A stretch of DNA of 64,000 bases from Selaginella moellendorffii (lineage: Eukaryota > Streptophyta > Lycopodiopsida > Selaginellales > Selaginellaceae), in NCBI RefSeq assembly GCF_000143415.4, contig NW_003314261.1:2426904-2490903 (forward strand). The letters are read 5' to 3'. This document shows positions 1 to 10,954 of the stretch, piece after piece. Made by a program: the position numbers and the translations under genes. Under the pieces are notes generated by a model. It saw only the letters and a program-made list of their open reading frames with translations. It did not search any database and had not been told where the DNA came from. Position 1 is the stretch's first letter. The number at the start of each line of letters is the position of its first letter.

Positions 1-410
1 CTAAAACGAGAGCAAAGCGAGCCTTTTGTCGAATGTAGAAAGTATAATACGTCCTTCCCGTTTGTGAGGGTTACTATTTCCGGTAATGTGACAACTTAGG
101 ATACAGTAAGGTGGTCTTGTTCATATCTGGGCTAATGTACTTGCTGTGCTATAAAATAATTCCCCTCGAGGAGCCTTTTGCCTCATTTGCGAGTGTATGT
201 GTGTTTTCTGTGTGTGTGTGTGCCAAAAGAGAACACCAAAGAGAGAGGACAAGAAATTTCTAGTCGAGGAGAGCATTCACTCGCTGCTAAGTTCGAGAAG
301 AAGCATAGAAATCTTTCATAAGATCGCGAGCGAGAGAGAGAGAGAGATTGTGTGTGTGTGTGTGTGCTATAATAGAGCTTTGTTTTTGTGTGCTTTTGTT
401 TTGAACGCTA

Positions 411-442
<32 letters not shown>

Positions 443-586
443 GCTTTTATTTGTAACGCTCAGAGAGGTCTCGGCTTTGGCCGGGGCTTTGATCGCACTG
501 CCGCGGTGCTGTCACTCAATATCGGTGCTGTGTGCCTCACATAAATTCGCTCGCTTCTCAAGGAAAAACCTTGTGTCACTTCCTCG
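1..586 (+). promoter_or_regulatory. Promoter and long 5' leader of the first gene
   Basis: A TATA-like TATAAAAT sits at about 150-157. It is followed by a leader rich in TG, GA and CT dinucleotide runs (GA run near 333-346, CT run near 411-442), typical of plant core promoters and 5' UTRs. No coding exon is convincing here; the open frames are low-complexity. I infer transcription on the plus strand from about 180 into the gene whose ATG is at 587. Confidence 0.35.
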
Positions 587-1911
587 ATGGATCAACAGCA
601 GGTTTTGCGTCTCCTCCCTGATACTCTCTCCACACTTTTGGGAAGATACATCCCGTTTGAGCGAGAGAGATTGCAAGTGGCTTGAATCTCCGTTATCTCC
701 CGTGACTCAATCAAGTTGCTCTGGATGGCTTTGTTTGTCAGTAGTTTCGTTCGTTCATCACTTTCAGTAGCTTCTTGCGAAGATTGCGATGTTTGCGTTT
801 GGATTTTGTTTCTGTGGATGATTGCTCGGCTTTGGCAAGTGTATTTGGAGGGACAAATTTTTGGTGCTGGCTTGCTTGAATTTCTCTTGTGGCTTGCGGA
901 AGATTGCGACCTGTGTTGAAATGCATCACAAAGTTTGTGTCTGTTTTCTGTTCTCTTGTGGCTGTACTACGGCTGTACTGCTGAATGCAACTGGGAAGGT
1001 GCATGAAAATCTGGGGAAGATAGAACACACAAATAAATATGAAAAAAGGAAAAAAAGAAGGAAAAAAAAAAAAGAAAAGAGGAGAAGAAAACTGCATTGC
1101 ATTTGGCCTGCTGTAGAAATAAAAATGTGCACAGAATCCACGACATACTGCATGCTGATTAGAATCTGTTTGCAATGTGCAGCAGCAGGACCAGAAGAAG
1201 AAGGGATCTTCAAACAATAACAGCAACAGCAACACGTAAGCCCTCCTCCCACTCCCTCGCAAAACATCTCCAATTTCCTTCACAAGTGCTGCCGAGGGGA
1301 AACCAAAACAAAACCTTCGCTTTTTGCTTGTACTGACATCCTCGAAAATTTCCAACACATAAAAACACCCACTTTCTTTCTTATAGTTGCTTTTTTTCTT
1401 CCCCATTATTTAATTTAATTTGTCCTTTTTCTTGTGTTTTTGTTCTTGGGTGCAGCTCTGGGGGCGGGGGCAGTGGCAGTAACAATGCGGCACAGCAAAA
1501 ATCTAAATCGGTGAGCTTCCTCTCTCCAAGTTACGTGCGTGAGTTGTCTGGAATTGTGGTGTGATCTCCTTTCCTTCTTTTTGGAATATGCGAGCTTGCA
1601 GAGACAAGAAGATAAAGGGCGGGCCGGCCTTTGCTTTTGGGTAATGCGCGCGAGAGTAGTGCCATATCTCTCACTCGCCAGGAGTGAATATTTGATCGAT
1701 TATAGCCTCCCTCCTGGCAGTAGAGTGGACTCTTCTCTCTTTCCTTTTTTTTTTTTTTTCCTGATATTTTACTATTCATAAAAGAAAATTCCCTCCATGA
1801 TCTGTGGACTAATTATTGGTTTCTTGGTTCCTTAAGAATTCCAAGCGCTCCATCGCGGAGACTGTGAACCTCGCCGCCCAGAAGTTCCTGGCAGACTCCT
1901 CAAAGAAGTGA
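587..1911 (+). CDS. Small Q/N/S-rich protein, family not recognised (4 exons, 65 aa)
   Basis: I assembled this from splice signals because no long frame shows it. Exons are 587-601, 1183-1235, 1456-1510 and 1837-1911. Each junction has GT and AG, and the phases fit to give 65 codons plus TGA. The first exon is only five codons (MDQQQ). The middle is a Q/K/N/S/G-rich tract and the tail is a charged helix-like end, SIAETVNLAAQKFLADSSKK. The joined composition is smooth: Q runs continue across intron 1 and N/S/G across intron 2, which supports the model. If intron 1 is retained, the same ATG instead encodes a 32-codon frame that ends at about 685, which could be a short isoform or uORF. I do not recognise the family and assign no function. 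The introns (about 580, 220 and 326 bp) are longer than those of neighbouring genes, which lowers confidence. Confidence 0.4.
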
Positions 1912-2329
1912 AAAAAAAAAAAACGAGACGATCCAATCCAGCATTGCGATATATGGTTGGGCTTTGCTATACTTGAACTATAGATATTATCTCTTCTAAA
2001 TATTACAATGTGTGTAAAAATCATAGAAATGGTGTTTTGCCATGTGTACCGCGAAAAGTGCCTCCCCAAGGCTTTTGCTAAGATCTTAAAGTGGTACTCA
2101 TATACTCAATGAAAATAATGGAAAAATTCCCTCCAATAATTGATATTAACACTCAATTTGAAATAATATTCCGAGGGGAGATTCTAAGGTTCGAATATGG
2201 CGCCAAAAATTGTAGGGAGGAGCACAGAGATTCGCTCGTTTACGTGGCGGGGGCGGTGTCCCTGCCAAGGTCCCTGTGTAAAGGGCGGCATTATATTGCC
2301 ACTTAGGGCAGTGCTTTAACTTGAGCGCC
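1912..2329. other. Intergenic, no gene seen
   Basis: This holds the 3' end of the small gene (A-run directly after its stop) and the promoter/5' UTR of the starch-branching enzyme gene. I see no coding exon or RNA gene. Confidence 0.5.
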
Positions 2330-5300
2330 ATGGCGTGGTCGGTGACACAGGCTCCTGCTGGTAGGGCGTCTTGCATTTGCCCTAGAGGGATTGGCGGTAG
2401 TGGCGGCATTGGCGCGGCGGCCTCCTCGTCCCAGGCGCTGCGTTCCTCGGCTCGGCGGAGGAAGAGAGTGGCGCTTTGCTGTGGATCGCCGCTCCTCGGT
2501 CAGTATTTCGATTCTACTTAGATCCTTAGCTTAGGCGCTCCTAGAGATTGGATTGGAGAGTCGGATTTCCTTCCTCTGTGGAAAATGTGGAAAATCTCTG
2601 TCCTGAGCGTTTCTTGCTTCTTTGTGTGGCAGGAAGAGCGTTATCGTTGAGCTGCCACGTTCACGGGAAACACTATTCACGACCGTCAAGTAAAAAAGTT
2701 TTTTTTTTAAATGGTAGTCTCACTCCTTTATTTCTCAGCGAGGGTGTCTTGCGCGGATCCTGTCTCTCCGGCAGAATCTACAGCGGCCTCGACGGCAACC
2801 GCTTCGAAGGATTTACTGGAGCCTAGCAAGGCAGATCACAGCATGGAAGAGCAGACCATGGAGATTGCCAAGCAAATCCAGGTATGGACAATGTTTCGCC
2901 CGTCAAGCGAGTATAGATTTTAATGTATGGCGTCGGGTAGATGTTGTGGGCGTGCAAACTCAGATTGCTCCTTGCCTATTTTACCCGCGAGCGAACTAGT
3001 TTTTCCTCCGTGGTTCGTATACGTCCTGCACAACTGACGCTTTTAGTCATCAGCACCTTTCTGTTTCGTGCTTGCTTAACTAACAGTGGAGACTTAGTGG
3101 GACTGTACTGTATCTGATTTATTTCGCTCTCTCTCGTTTTGCAAATCATGTTTTACTTATTCTGTTTAACTTCAGGCTTTTAGAGATGGAAGTTTGAAGT
3201 TGAAAGAACAGGATGCCGCGCTTCCCAAAGTTGTTCCTCCCCCGGGTGATGGCCAGCGTATCTACGAAATCGATCCGTACCTTAAAAACTACCGAGATCA
3301 TCTAGAGTACAGGTAATTGCAAAAGTTTTATGTGGTGAAATGTGTCTTAAAGCTGGCTGGCGGTTTTAGGTACTCACAGTACAAGGCGAAAGTTGATGCG
3401 ATCAACAAGCACGAAGGAGGCCTAGAGGCTTTTTCGAGGGGCTATGAGAAGTTCGGCTTTAATCGAACGTATGCTTCAAAGCATCTTTAATGGTGTGATT
3501 GACTAGGATATTTGTCCGGATATTTTATTCATGCTGTCTTTGCAGTGCCGCTGGTATCACGTATCGCGAGTGGGCACCCGCAGCGAAATCAGCATCTCTC
3601 ATGGGGGATTTTAACAACTGGAATCCAAATGCAGACATGATGAAAAAGGTGCGACAAAACGCTTTAGTTTTGCTGCTCATACCTTGGCCGAGTTTTTACA
3701 GAACGAGTACGGAGTATGGGAGCTTTTCCTACCCAACAATGCAGATGGTTCTGCTGCGATTCCTCATGGGTCCAGAGTGAAGGTATGGCATTTTCTGTCG
3801 TAGCATTTGTCGACTGTGTAGTGTATCTATCCTACAGATTCACATGGAAACTGCATCTGGTGTTAAAGATGCTATTCCAGCATGGATCAAGTTTGCAGTT
3901 CAAGCACCGGGCGAAATTCCCTACAATGGAATTTATTATGATCCTCCACCTGAGGTTTACTTTCTGTTTTATCCCACGTCCGATGTTGTGACTCTGCCCT
4001 ACCACAGGAACGATATGAGTTCAAGCATCCACGTCCTAAACGGCCCAATTCCTTGCGAGTATATGAAGCTCATGTTGGAATGAGCAGTACGGTTTGTATC
4101 TCTGACTTCAAAAATAAAGTCCTTTAGAAGCATGAATCTCTCTGTTTGCAGGAGCCGAAAGTAAACTCTTACTCTGCGTTTAGAGATGATGTGCTACCTC
4201 GAATCAAAGGGCTCGGATACAATGCCGTGCAGCTCATGGCGGTTATGGAGCACGCGTACTATGGGAGTTTCGGGTAAATTTCGACAGTGGAAGGCATTGT
4301 TGTGGCTAACGTCGTGTCATTTGTTGCAGGTATCACATCACAAACTTTTTCGCTGTGAGCAGCAGATGTGGAACTCCTGACGAGTTGAAGAGTTTAATAG
4401 ACAAGGCTCACGAGCTTGGGCTTTTTGTGTTGATGGACGTTGTTCACAGGCAAGTGACGGTTCTCTTTACTTTATTTTGACTGACGACGTTGGAGACAAC
4501 AGCCACTGCTCAAACAATGTGCTGGACGGGCTAAATATGTTCGACGGAACTGACTCGCAGTATTTTCATTCTGGAGCTCGTGGATATCATTGGATGTGGG
4601 ATTCGCGGTTATTTGATTACAGTAGCTGGGAGGTACGCACTACATAATGGACATAGTACAGGCGTGCCTTTTTATTCTTGTCTCTTTTAGGTGTTAAGGT
4701 TCTTACTTTCTAATCTTCGATGGTGGATGGAAGAGTACAAATTTGATGGATTCAGATTTGATGGCATCACTTCAATGATGTATACACATCATGGATTGCA
4801 GGTTAGTGTTCTGTCATATCTCGACAGTTTCGATTCATTTTTTCTTTTTTTTGTGTATCAGATGACTTTTACCGGACAGTACTCAGAATATTTTGGAATG
4901 ACTACCGATGTGGATGCCGTGGTTTACCTTATGCTTGCCAACGATTTGCTTCACGCATTGTACCCGCAGACGATAACCGTTGCAGAAGATGTAACTTTTA
5001 TTTTTTCTTTTTCCCCTGTTGTACTAATGCACTTTTTGGTATGTATATCAGGTGAGTGGAATGCCGACATTATGTATTCCAGTTGCCGATGGTGGCATAG
5101 GTTTCGATTATCGGCTCCAAATGGCTATTGCTGACAAATGGATAGACATATTGGAGAAGTAAGATTCCTTGCAACTTGATTGGGGTGATTTACACTTTCT
5201 GTGTTTTCTTTTTCTTTTGTTTTTTTTTCAGATTAAAAGACGAAGAATGGAACATGGGGAACATCGTGTTTACATTAACCAATCGTCGATGGATGGAAAA

Positions 5301-6407
5301 ATGTATTTCGTATGCTGAAAGTCACGACCAAGCACTCGTTGGGGACAAAACTTTGGCTTTTTGGCTGATGGACAAGGTAAATGCTAGATTCATGTTTGCT
5401 GTCACCAATGCACTTGATGAACAGGATATGTACGATCATATGGCTCTCGATCGTCCCTCTACTCCTCGGATCGATCGTGGAATAGCTCTTCATAAGATGA
5501 TTCGATTGATTACCATGGCTTTAGGAGGAGAAGGTTATCTTAACTTTATGGGGAATGAATTTGGACACCCAGGTAATCGTGGATGCTACTGTAATTTGTT
5601 TCTTTGTTTTTAACTCTTTCTCGTTGTGTACAGAGTGGATTGATTTTCCACGGTCTGATCAAAAGCTTCCTAATGGGAAGTTTGTGCCGGGGAACAAGAA
5701 CAGTTTTGATAAGTGTCGCAGACGTTTCGATCTGGTACGTATCGTATTAATTGAAATAGGAGTTTCTTACGCGCTTGTTGTGGACGTTGCAGGGTGATGC
5801 GGACTACCTAAGGTATCGAGGCCTTCAGGAATTTGATCGCGCGATGCAACAACTCGAGGCAAAATACGAGGTACGGAAAGCGGATCAAATGAACTAGACC
5901 TATATTGCCTTTCTTGTGACCAGTTTATGGTAGCACCTCACGAGTACGTCTCCCGGAAGAACGAAGGCGACAAGATCATTGTGTTTGAGAAGGGAGACCT
6001 GGTGTTCGTGTTTAACTTCCACTGGCAGAAAAGCTACACAGACTACCGTGTCGGGTGTCTCAAGCCGGGGAACTACAAGGTATGCCGCTTCCAGCTTCTT
6101 TCGTCTTCCTCATTCTCGTTTTGGTTAGGTTGTGTTGGACACTGACGAGCGACTATTTGGTGGATTTGGAAGGCTAGATCATTCGGCGGTCTTCCACACA
6201 AATGTGAGTCCAAAACAACACAACTTGGTAGAGGCTGATCTTTTGGATTTGATCAAACAGGAGGGGTGGTATGACGATCGACCACAATCGTTCCAAGTTT
6301 ACTCTCCCTGCCGCACTGCTGTTGTCTACGCGCCGGTAGTTCCCGAGAGTCAATCCGTCGATGAACCGCTGGAGGCGCAAACCAGCATTCCCATTCATAA
6401 CTTGTGA
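2330..6407 (+). CDS. SBE2: Starch-branching enzyme, class II, plastid (about 20 exons)
   Basis: 1,4-alpha-glucan branching enzyme (EC 2.4.1.18) cuts alpha-1,4 chains and rejoins them as alpha-1,6 branches of amylopectin in the plastid. The start ATG at 2330 opens a Ser/Arg/Ala-rich, acid-poor transit peptide ([11 protein letters not shown]...). Next comes a CBM48-like region ([22 protein letters not shown] at 3545-3648), then the GH13 catalytic barrel. Visible catalytic-region motifs are [19 protein letters not shown] (nucleophile Asp), the Glu in AEDVSGMP, and [19 protein letters not shown] and [19 protein letters not shown] resemble class II more than class I enzymes. The C-terminal beta domain ends at IPIHNL. 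Introns are about 50-100 bp with GT-AG ends, except one clear GC-AG intron at 4450-4502 inside the DVVHSH codons. The frame is intact throughout, about 800 residues, the usual family size. The SMN-like gene begins 109 bp downstream on the same strand. Confidence 0.93.
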
Positions 6408-6516
6408 CTTCGCGCCTAAAATTTGTATTTCAAAAAGATTCTTGGTATATTACTTTTGCTTATCGGAATCGAACCTCGACCAAGTTGTGTTTTAGGGTTT
6501 ATCGCAGAGAGTGGCG

Positions 6517-7308
6517 ATGGCGGATTCTTCGTGGGACGATGCCGCTCTCATCACCGCTTTCAACTCCGCGGTCGGGAAATATCAGGTGAGAAGCCGATGC
6601 TCCCCCCCGATCAATGCGGATCTTATCGATTCTTTCTTGCCAGGAGAGGCATAGCTCGAAGGAGTCCGATGGAAAATCTTCGTAAGTTATTCCAGTGTGC
6701 GATCGTTTGATCCTTGTTTCTTGCGTTTCTCTAGACACCAGGAGAAGATCGAGAGTGCAAGCCAGCAAGATCAAGCGGCGGCGGAGGGATCGTCCCAGCA
6801 CGCGGATTCTTCGTTCGTGGATCCTTCTTCATACTATCCATATCCATATCCACAGCCTCATCCCTCATATCCATACCCGGCATTTGTGTATCCAGTCCCT
6901 GCCTATGCTTGCGCTCCTCCGCCAAGCCATTGCTGCCACCACTCGTGCTGTCACTCGAGCTCTACTCAATCTTCTCGCTCGGATGATCCATCTTTCGAGA
7001 CGCTCAAGCTCGCAATTCTACAATCTCTCTCGCAGCTACCACCAGGTACAATTTTTCCATTTGTTCTTAGCTTTTCTTGCGATTCTTCCAGTCGTTCTAG
7101 ATTCATTCTCACGAATTCTCACGAATTCTCACGCGTTTTATTGTTTTGTTTCTTAGACAAGCAACTATCGCTCGAGGACAATGCCGAAGTTCTCATCGCT
7201 TGGTTCAATGCAGGATTTCGCACTGCAAGGTATGCAAAGCTCAAGAGGAGTTTTGGTTCCCTCACTTCGCGATCTTTTCCGTGCAGCCACTTGTACAAAC
7301 AAGCATAG
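6517..7308 (+). CDS. SMN: Survival motor neuron (SMN)-like protein without Tudor domain
   Basis: SMN with Gemin2 assembles Sm rings on spliceosomal snRNAs. Five exons (starting 6517, then near 6644, 6736, 7157 and 7287) splice in frame. The N-terminus has the Gemin2-binding pattern WDDAALITAFNSAVGKYQ, matching the WDDSALIKAYDKAV type of animal and yeast SMN. The middle is a Ser/Gln stretch, then an aromatic-proline block (YPYPYPQPHPSYPYP) and a His/Cys-rich run (HCCHHSCCHSSS). The C-terminus has the oligomerisation YG-box layout: an acidic lead, then NAEVLIAWFNAGFRTASHLYKQA in two parts, where the repeated Tyr-Gly pairs are mostly replaced by Phe, Ala and Ser. There is no Tudor domain between the two ends, as in fission yeast Smn1. 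The protein is about 170 residues. Identification rests on both terminal motifs in the right order; it is not an enzyme. Confidence 0.75.
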
Positions 7309-7588
7309 GTTACTTTAAAGACGATCTATAAGATTAGCGAAAATCAAAAACCATGATCCGTCCATTTCGGTGGATCCGACGCGGCAAGCATCCAACGGTG
7401 ATGTGGTTGCTCGTTATTTTTCTCTCTTTTCCGTGGCTTTCTCTCTCACAGATCGCCATCACGGGTAGTACCCATTTCTCTTTTTCTAATTTATTGGGCC
7501 GAGCGTTGGTTGGATCAGGGCTTTCTTCCTAGGGTTCGTGGCGAGAGAGCGCGGAAGTGGATGATCACAACGACGCTGATCCTCCAAA

Positions 7589-8141
7589 ATGGTACTCCTT
7601 TCCTTTTTCTTTTGCCTACATTTACTCCAAATCTCTTAATGCTGCAGACCAGCGAGTCGAAAAAGGAGGCTTTCAGGAAATATTTGGAGGCGAGTGGAGT
7701 GCTCGATTCGCTAACAAAAGGTCTGTTTGTTTTTCCTCTCTTCCCTTGGTCTGATCAAGCGAGTGTGTGTGGCAGTTCTTGTCGCTCTGTATGAAGAGAA
7801 TGATAAGCCTCCTCTAGCGATAGAGTAAGTCTTTCATCGCTCTTCCTTTCTCACATTACTCTGATCCTCTACGTGTTCTCATTCCAGTTTCATTCAGCAT
7901 AACTTAGGCGGTTACACGAATGAGGAATACACCAAGCTCAAGGGTGAGAGGGACGAGCTCCAGCTTAAATACAATGAGCTAGTCGCGGCGCACGAAGAGC
8001 TTGGTAGAAAGGTAGAACTCGCCTACGGATTATCAAGTCGAGACTCATATGCTTCCTTTGGATCCACAGTTTGAGGAGCTCCAATTGCAGCTTCCTCCTC
8101 CCGAGGAGGCACCCCCAGTTGAAGGAGCTCCACCAGCATAG
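7589..8141 (+). CDS. MYCBP: MYCBP / AMY-1-like small coiled-coil protein
   Basis: Spliced product of about 100 residues. The core KKEAFRKYLEASGVLDSLTK, then VLVALYEENDKP, then DFIQHNLGG matches the conserved region of C-Myc-binding protein (AMY-1). In animals MYCBP binds Myc and A-kinase anchoring proteins; the plant role is unknown. After the core a heptad-like helix (LKGERDELQLKYNELVAAHEELGRK) suggests a coiled coil, and the tail is acidic and Pro-rich (PPPEEAPPVEGAPPA). The start is ATG 7589-7591, with the donor GT directly after it, so exon 1 contributes only Met. The upstream frame is closed by TGA at 7577, and the resulting length fits the family. Exons continue near 7648, 7775, 7889 and 8070. 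It converges on the NUB1-like gene (stops 117 bp apart). Confidence 0.75.
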
Positions 8142-8258
8142 GAGATCAAAATCACAGGGTCACTAGTTCTTTTGAATCATAACACGCTCTAATACATTTG
8201 GATGGAGAAGCTTAAACCTTTTGTGTATATCGTCTTGGAAAGAATCTAACTTGAAAAT

Positions 8259-10502
8259 CTAAGCTCGCAATGGCTGTGACGAGCTTCCTTCCACCAAACT
8301 TAAATACTCGGCAATAGCATTGCCTTCTAGAGTTACTTCTAGATCATACTCCTCGTAAGCATCTCCTGTCACGTTCCCTGCCATCTCATCTTCCATTTCT
8401 ACATCGCGAACTTGTGCTTGATCCTCCTCGGCAGCAGCCCCGTGTTCTTGTGCTTGTTCCTGTTGTTCTTCATCTTCTTGTCCTTCACCCATCACTGCCG
8501 CTTCATTGCTACTGTTTCCCTCCGCAATAAGCTTTTCCAAGGCCTGGGCCACACCACCCGATGACTGAAGAGCAGCGGTGGCTGTAACACACGACATGAA
8601 AAACTCTCTAAAGTCCACCACTCGTTCATGAATTTACCTCTCTCCCTGGAGAAGCCCATTTGCATCAAGGCTGACACGTCGGCGTTGCTAACCCCCCTCC
8701 GCGTCGTGGAGGAAGAAAGCACCGACTGCAGAGCTTCCAGATGCGCTGGATTGGTAAGAATGTCGATCGCCAGGCCGGTGTTATTGTCAGTTTGCTTGAG
8801 CGCTTCAGCAATCAGAAGCTTGTCATATCTGACGAGAACAAATAGAAAACGAAAGCTCAGCTTTAGAAGTCACCAAGAGCTTACCCAAGGGGGACTAGTT
8901 CATTTAGCTGCTTCAAATCCACTGCCTTGCCCGATCTGGTTTTCCCGTAACGCCTTTGCTCGCTTTGACGCATGATTAGAACGTGTTAGTTAATAATGCC
9001 ACGAATTCTCACCGTGCTCACCGCAAGTTCTCTCTGTGTTGTTTGTCTTCGGCACGTTTCCGTTTCTCGATATCCCTTTGCTCCATGACAAACTCCACAG
9101 CACGGTCCACATCTTGCCCCGACACTCTCAAGCCCCGCTTCGCTTCCTTCGTAGTGAATCCCATATCAGCTAGTATTACCAAAGATTCATCAGGTACTTG
9201 CAGCTGTATAAAAGATTAAACTTTCAAGGGTCACAAGTGACAGGAAAATCGTACCTTGAGAAACTTTTGCTGGGCGGCTTCAAGCGACGCGCGTGCAGCG
9301 TCGACGAGTCCACTGTGGAATGCCACAACGCCTTCTAGCAGCTCCAGCCGAACATATCTACGAAAGCAAAGAGAAGAAAGATATCAGACCATGGGTCTAA
9401 AAGCCAAGACACGAATCCGAAAGTAAAAGATAATGAGGCACCAGAAAGAAAAAAGAAAAAAAAACACGAAGGACTTTTGCACGCGACCAGTCTGACTCCA
9501 AAGACCATACATAGCGAGCTCTGGACAGAATCCTCCTTGTAAAACACGCAAGCGCTCCAGATTTGCGCCGTGCGCACGTTTGAGCCCTCTCCGTGCTTCG
9601 GCCAGTCGCTCTTTAGCAACACCGAGTCCTCCAATGTCACGCAACATGAACAAGCACCACACCATGTCAATTTGTAAGAATGGCAGATTGTCGACATGCT
9701 GAAAAGAAGTGTAAAGTCTCTAGACGAAGGAAGAAGTAAACAGTTGGGTATTACCTCGATCATACTCCTGTCGCACAATAAAAACGATTCCTGTGGAAAG
9801 AGAGTGAGGGAATTATCTCAAGCATTGCTAATCCTTACCTCTGCAAATGCCAGGACTTCCAATGCTTCCCTGTACTGGCTTGCTTCGATGAGCTTCCGGG
9901 CCTTTGCATGAAGTATCAGACCCATCACGAGAGCCCTGAGAAAACAAATTCATACGAACACAAAGGTGGTCAGTGCTTGCATGATCCAACTCAAGCCCAC
10001 CTTCTATCACTGTCACTTTTGAAATGCAAAGCTTCGCCATTTTGATTGAAAAGAGAGAGATCGTAGTCACCCATCGATGAGAAATCTTCATTGCTTCTGC
10101 TGGCCATTGCCTCCGCAGCAGCTCTGCCAGAGCACGAAACCACGCTTTCAAAGAACCGATCGATGCAAAAGGAATTGTTTCCCACCTGATCCTTGCGAGC
10201 CGCTCGGCTTTCTCACACTCGCGAATCACCGGCGCCGCTTGCTCCCTCCCAATCCGGGTCATCAGCAGCTTGGAATTCGCATGTAGCCCCAGATCGCGCA
10301 GATTATCGGCGTCCCTGAGATTCCTGCCCGCACTGATGAGATTGATCGACTGGACATCGAAACCTGACACCCGGGACGCCTCTGCGCGCAATTCCGCGAC
10401 GCTCCACCTCTGGATCGGGACGCGGAGGATGCCGGACCAAGCGCCAGCCACGCGCAGCGCCGATTCCTCGCCATCGCCAGCACTAGCACCATCACCCCCC
10501 AT
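8259..10502 (-). CDS. NUB1: NUB1-like UBL/UBA protein (NEDD8 ultimate buster)
   Basis: NUB1 binds NEDD8/ubiquitin-like conjugates and sends them to the proteasome. The start ATG at 10502 follows an AAACCCTAA box at about 10512-10520. Exon 1 encodes a ubiquitin-like fold (LRVPIQRWSVAELRAEASRV, then VQSINLISAGRNLRDADNLRDLG and KLLMTRIG). Later exons give a helical middle (LVMGLILHAKARKLIEASQY, LPFLQIDMVWCLFMLRDIGG) with several short introns. The C-terminal third carries UBA-type modules, including one near 9060-9190 read on the minus strand (DMGFTTKEAKRGL pattern) and VSNADVSALMQMGFSRERG near 8630-8700. The last exon is acidic (EDEEQQEQAQEHGAA) and ends SLVEGSSSQPLRA. Domain order UBL, helical region, repeated UBA is that of NUB1. 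Introns are short with GT-AG ends and I found no broken frame in the parts read. Confidence 0.8.
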
Positions 10503-10954
10503 CTTCCAATAAACCCTAATCGCCAAAGCCCTATTGCAAACTTTTTACTCAAGGGTAAAGATGAAAACCCCGGGTAAAATTTCTGTCCCATGTACCACAC
10601 ATTCACAGAACATTGCTGTATCTCAGGGAGGCACATCAATGTAGCTTCTTTATAGACAATCTATCTCATAGATAGCCTTTAGAGGCTTCCTTTAGAAACT
10701 CTATTAGACTAGAACACTCTTTTGTAAGAGAAAACTAAGAGAATGTGATCCTTCCTCTCTATTTTCTTCAAATGTACATTAGCTACATCGCCTCGGATTT
10801 CTCAAACTAGATTCTTTCCCTCGTCTAGAAACACAGTTACGGTTAGAGCATACTTATTAAAATATCTCATCTCAATCTATGATTTCTATGATCGATGAAG
10901 AAAACGAAGAAGGGAGTAGTAATATAGCAGTAGTAGCATAGTAGCAGTAGCGAT
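10503..10954. other. Intergenic between EPF-like and NUB1-like genes
   Basis: This carries the 3' UTR of the EPF-like gene and the promoter of the NUB1-like gene, including an AAACCCTAA telo-box close to the NUB1 start. No coding exon or RNA gene is apparent. Confidence 0.4.

Noticed and set aside
738-1406. 222-codon minus-strand frame
   Set aside because: Low-complexity Phe/Lys/Ser content from poly-A/T and GAA runs, overlapping the exons of the small plus-strand gene.
6460-6480. B-box-like GGTTCGATTCC on the minus strand between the SBE and SMN genes
   Set aside because: No A box, anticodon arm or acceptor stem can be built around it; chance match.
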